From Pseudomonadota bacterium (GTDB lineage Bacteria; Myxococcota_A; Polyangia; Haliangiales; Haliangiaceae): a DNA stretch of 7,928 nucleotides. Below, piece after piece: positions 5,361-7,928 of this stretch. A program made the position numbers and the translations under genes. The stretch covers positions 1 to 7,928 of the forward strand of contig JAEYYY010000620.1 in assembly GCA_023430775.1 (NCBI GenBank). Reading direction: 5' to 3'. Each line of letters begins with the position of its first letter. The first letter of the stretch is position 1. The notes under the pieces are model-generated. The model had not been told where the DNA came from, searched no databases, and worked only from the letters and a program-made list of their open reading frames with translations.

Positions 5361-7037
5361 CTACTGAGCCGCGCTGAACGCGAGCTTCACGCTGTTGATG
5401 GTGCCGACGTCCTGGGCCGCGTTATCGACCACCTTGAGGGTGTAGCGACCGTTGACCGTGCTGCCGAGCTCGGCCGCCGACAGCGTATACGTCTCGACGA
5501 TGTTCTTCTTGCTGCCACCGCTGTTGCGGCGGAGCGTCTTCACCGAGGTGCCGTCGCGCAGCAACTCGATCGTGAGGTCACCGCTGAACGTGTGCGTGAT
5601 GTCGACCGACACCGCGAGCGTCTGGTTGCCGGTGAGACCGCTGACCGCGATGTCGAGCGACGCGCCGGTCGGGTTGTTGTCGGGGATCGAAGCGGTGCCG
5701 CTCGAGGTGAAGACCTTCTCGGGGCCGGTCGGCGTCTCGTCCTGGAACGCCTTCGCGACGAGCTCCTTCACCTTCGACGCCTGGACGTTCGGGTTCGACG
5801 GGCTGAACGAGCCGGTCGGCGCCCACAGGAAGTCGACGTGGTCGTTCTCGCTATCGGTGCAGTAGCGGCCACCGACGACCTTGCCGTCGCCGTTGAGCTC
5901 GAGGATGTAGTGGTAGTCGTCCGAGCGGATGTTGTCCTCGAAGCCGACCGGGCCGGCCTCGGCGCCGCTCTCCGTCAGGTAGTCGACGGTCATGCGGACT
6001 TCCATCAGCTTCTTCGCGTTGGGATTGTACGACCACTTGTTCGACGGCTCGTGACCGACGCACTCGTTGGCCTTGGTGTTCGAGATCTGCGCCTGCTTGG
6101 TGACCTCGTAGCCCATCACCGCCTGGTTCCAGATCTCGAAGTTCTGGGTGCGATCCTCGACGAGCGGCAGGTTGTTGATGCCGAGGAAGTTGGTGATCAC
6201 GACGTGCAGCGCGCCGGCGTTGAGGTCCGAGCACGGGTCGTTCGCCGACGTCGTCGGGTCGTGGTTGATCTCCTCCGAGTTGCAGCGACCGCCGACCATG
6301 ATGGCGCTCGTGCGGTCGAACATGTTCTGCATCAGCGCCTTGACGTCGCCGACCGAGAACGTGACGCCGTTGACCGTCACCGACTTCTGCGGCTCCGGCA
6401 GCATGATCGAGGCCGGCGCCCACGCGTGGCAGGTGCCCCACCAGGTCGCCATGCCGTCGACGTTGCCGTCCTTGCCGATGTCGTCGATCTCGCCGTCGTT
6501 GTCGTTATCGATGCCGTCATGCGTGACGCCGGCGTTCTGGAAGCGCTCGCTCTGCCACTTGGTCGCCGGGCCCGCGCACTTGAGGTACTCGGTCCACTCG
6601 GTCTTCGCGTTGGGGCCGAACGTCGAGTCGGGCTGCGTCTCGCAACCGGGTGCGTTGTTGAAGGCGGCGTCGTACTTCTCGATCGGGCTCTTCTCGTTCG
6701 GGCCTTGGAAGCGAGTGTTGTGACCACCGTCGCGGGTCGGCCAGTAGGTATCGGCCCACGCGACCGGCGCCTTGCCGACGGCGTTCGGGTGCGACTCGGC
6801 CCATGCCGGCTTCGTCCGCTGGCCCTTCTTCGGCAGCTCCGCGAGGCGATAGTTCAAGCGCTGCGACATCCGCGCGGGGTCGTTCGTGAAGTCGAACGCG
6901 TCTTCCTTGCCGCCACCGATCGGATCGGCGCAGTCGATATCGCCGGGGAGGCACTCCACGTCATCTTGCGCATCCGCGCAGGCGACCACTTGAGAACCGA
7001 CGAGCGCGAGACCGAGACCGGCAAGTAGAGACTTCAT
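5361..7037 (-). CDS. Lipoprotein transglutaminase of the TGase-elicitor type with C-terminal P domain
   Basis: 558 residues from ATG 7037. The N-terminus is a lipoprotein signal peptide with lipobox VVAC (Cys20), followed by an acidic linker with a Cys pair (29 and 36) and GGGKEDAFD. Residues about 50-410 match the transglutaminase-elicitor family known from Phytophthora GP42 and from bacteria: RLNYRLAELPKKG and DTYWPT near the start, CHAWAPASIMLPEP with likely nucleophile Cys203, VGDVKALM, GALHVVITNFLG with His278, Asp295 in LVED, IWNQAVMGYEV, YHYILELNGDGKVVGG and HVDFLWAPTGSF. An Asp/Asn-rich loop (DGIDNDNDGEIDD, about 174-186) just before the active site looks calcium binding. Residues about 440-556 are a proprotein-convertase P domain (IPDN, VDITHTFSGDLTIELLRDG, YTLKVVDNAAQDVGTIN). 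It should crosslink Gln and Lys side chains, or deamidate or hydrolyse, at the cell surface. It is the first gene of the putative three-gene operon. No strong Shine-Dalgarno is seen. The catalytic assignment is by motif spacing. Confidence 0.85.
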   Translation of the reverse strand: MKSLLAGLGLALVGSQVVACADAQDDVECLPGDIDCADPIGGGKEDAFDFTNDPARMSQRLNYRLAELPKKGQRTKPAWAESHPNAVGKAPVAWADTYWPTRDGGHNTRFQGPNEKSPIEKYDAAFNNAPGCETQPDSTFGPNAKTEWTEYLKCAGPATKWQSERFQNAGVTHDGIDNDNDGEIDDIGKDGNVDGMATWWGTCHAWAPASIMLPEPQKSVTVNGVTFSVGDVKALMQNMFDRTSAIMVGGRCNSEEINHDPTTSANDPCSDLNAGALHVVITNFLGINNLPLVEDRTQNFEIWNQAVMGYEVTKQAQISNTKANECVGHEPSNKWSYNPNAKKLMEVRMTVDYLTESGAEAGPVGFEDNIRSDDYHYILELNGDGKVVGGRYCTDSENDHVDFLWAPTGSFSPSNPNVQASKVKELVAKAFQDETPTGPEKVFTSSGTASIPDNNPTGASLDIAVSGLTGNQTLAVSVDITHTFSGDLTIELLRDGTSVKTLRRNSGGSKKNIVETYTLSAAELGSTVNGRYTLKVVDNAAQDVGTINSVKLAFSAAQ

Positions 7038-7279
7038 GAGTTTTAAGCTTTCGAACTAAGCGACTAAGCGGATGGCAACCGGGCCCAAAGCACCGGCTGT
7101 GCCATCGCGGCCACGGCTGCACGGTTCGTGGTTACTGGCGTTTGCACCCTGGGAGCTGGCTTCCCAAGCAGCCGATCGATGGGGATTCGCGAGGCGCGTG
7201 GCCGGCTCCTCGCGTTGCCTGTGAGCTAACCACCGCACGTGAATCTGGGTCTGATCGCCACGTGTTAGCGTCGAACAGG
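7038..7279. promoter_or_regulatory. Divergent promoter region between two lipoprotein genes
   Basis: 242 bp lie between the start of the transglutaminase gene (- strand) and the lipoprotein gene (+ strand), so promoters in both directions should be here. I cannot identify -35/-10 boxes with confidence. Visible structure: a relatively AT-rich stretch next to the transglutaminase start (about 7038-7068); a tandem 8-bp repeat at 7055-7070; a small hairpin at 7150-7166 (6-bp stem with one G-T pair, 5-base loop); and two CACGTG palindromes at 7236-7241 and 7259-7264. No tRNA or other RNA gene is seen. Confidence 0.5.
7055..7070. repeat. Tandem direct repeat ACTAAGCG x2
   Basis: Two exact adjacent copies of ACTAAGCG (7055-7062 and 7063-7070) lie 18-33 bp upstream of the transglutaminase ATG. 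Read on the gene's own strand they are CGCTTAGT twice. The position fits an activator or repressor site or a promoter element, but it could be a chance duplication. Confidence 0.5.
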
Positions 7280-7928
7280 ATGCGGTTCGTGGTTGTCATC
7301 GCGCTGGCGGCCTGTGGCCCCCCCAAGGCCACCGGCACGCTGACGGCACTGCGCACGGCATGCAGCACCGACCACTACTGGAACGGCTCTGCGTGCGTCG
7401 CGCGGGCCGACCTGCCGAAGCTCGTCGCCGAGGTGGAGGCGGCAGTCAAAGATGCCGACCCGGATCGCGCAGCTCGCGCGTTCGCCGCTGCCGAGAAGAG
7501 CGGGCCTGTCGATCACGCCTCCAACGTCACGCTGTGGGAACAGCGCGGCATCCTCGCGGGCTTCCTCTCCGACACGCAGGCCTCGAGGTCGGCGTTCGAC
7601 ATGTTGCTCTCGCTCGATCCCGGCCACCTGATCGACTACGGCATCAAGCCCGAGGTCACCTCGATCTTCGAAGCCGCGCGCACCGCCCGCAAGAAGGAAG
7701 GCGCGCCCGAGCTCGATGTCGCGTGGCCGAGCGGCCTCGCGACCGACGATGCGGTGCCGCTCGACATCGAGGTGCTCGCCGATCCGAAGCGCTTCCTCCG
7801 TAAGGCCACCGTGTTCGTGCGCGCGCGCGGTGATTCACAGTGGCGCGCCGCTGATCTGACGCTCGCGCAGAAGTCCACGCGCGTCGTCATCCCACCAATC
7901 CGCGTCACCAAACCCACCGCGCTCGAGC
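7280..7928 (+). CDS. Lipoprotein with helical-repeat and beta-rich region (partial, runs off the right edge)
   Basis: Starting at ATG 7280, 216 residues are visible and the frame is still open at the edge. The start MRFVVVIALAACGPP is a very short lipoprotein signal peptide with lipobox LAAC and lipid Cys12. Cys28 and Cys39 bracket STDHYWNGSA, a small loop probably closed by a disulfide. Residues about 43-137 are Ala-rich helices resembling TPR-like units, ending in LLSLDPGHLIDYGIKPEVTS and FEAAR, a pattern I associate with myxobacterial envelope lipoproteins. From about 144 on the sequence turns beta-rich (LDVAWPSGLATDDAVPLDIE, then ATVFVRARG), as in an Ig-like domain. G/C-rich third positions support coding. 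It is transcribed away from the transglutaminase operon. A specific function cannot be given. The Shine-Dalgarno is weak. Confidence 0.8.
   Translation, partial: MRFVVVIALAACGPPKATGTLTALRTACSTDHYWNGSACVARADLPKLVAEVEAAVKDADPDRAARAFAAAEKSGPVDHASNVTLWEQRGILAGFLSDTQASRSAFDMLLSLDPGHLIDYGIKPEVTSIFEAARTARKKEGAPELDVAWPSGLATDDAVPLDIEVLADPKRFLRKATVFVRARGDSQWRAADLTLAQKSTRVVIPPIRVTKPTALE

Noticed and set aside
4087..5367. Long + strand open frame (426 codons) opposite the N-terminal part of the large lipoprotein
   Set aside because: Its His/Leu/Arg/Val-rich composition lacks motifs and it lies fully over a well-supported - strand gene.
5592..7028. Long + strand open frame (478 codons) opposite the transglutaminase gene
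   Set aside because: It is an antisense shadow. The - strand frame contains the catalytic CHAW and P-domain motifs.

Overview
The window is GC-rich with strong G/C preference at third codon positions. Four of its six genes or gene parts begin with short lipoprotein signal peptides ending in a lipobox Cys. Together with FG-GAP/ASPIC and GspG-like surface proteins this suggests a Myxococcota (former Deltaproteobacteria) chromosome, possibly Kofleriaceae/Polyangia-like. That placement is inferred from protein style, not from a marker gene.

Layout. Positions 1-245 hold the 3' end of an unrecognised + strand gene. A small + strand gene (332-619, CPDC motif) follows. A convergent intergenic region (620-913) holds a very long, almost perfect palindrome built around three 9-bp-spaced GTCTAGAC sites (core 723-786, extended about 701-808), plus a short stretch that looks like a coding remnant. 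Three genes on the - strand then run 7037 -> 914 in one direction and look like an operon of exported lipoproteins: (i) a transglutaminase-elicitor-type enzyme with a C-terminal P domain (5361-7037); (ii) a mosaic lipoprotein of about 1,344 aa (1225-5259) made of an unrecognised helical N-terminal region, a PGHVxP repeat array, two tandem ExbD/TolR-like periplasmic domains set inside that array, a seven-motif FG-GAP/VCBS propeller and an ASPIC/UnbV tail; (iii) a 104-aa lipoprotein carrying a GspG (type II secretion major pseudopilin) head domain (914-1228), whose start overlaps the previous stop by 4 bp. A 242-bp divergent intergenic region separates this cluster from another lipoprotein gene on the + strand that runs off the window (7280-7928).

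How they may work together. The three - strand products should all be anchored in the cell envelope and all carry domains of families that commonly bind calcium. The repeat of the large protein is rich in Lys and Gln (consensus PGHVxPDKDLKxQ) and sits next to a transglutaminase, the enzyme class that forms Gln-Lys isopeptide bonds. A self-crosslinking or enzyme-crosslinked surface structure is therefore an attractive but unproven hypothesis, and it is the best candidate here for an undescribed system.
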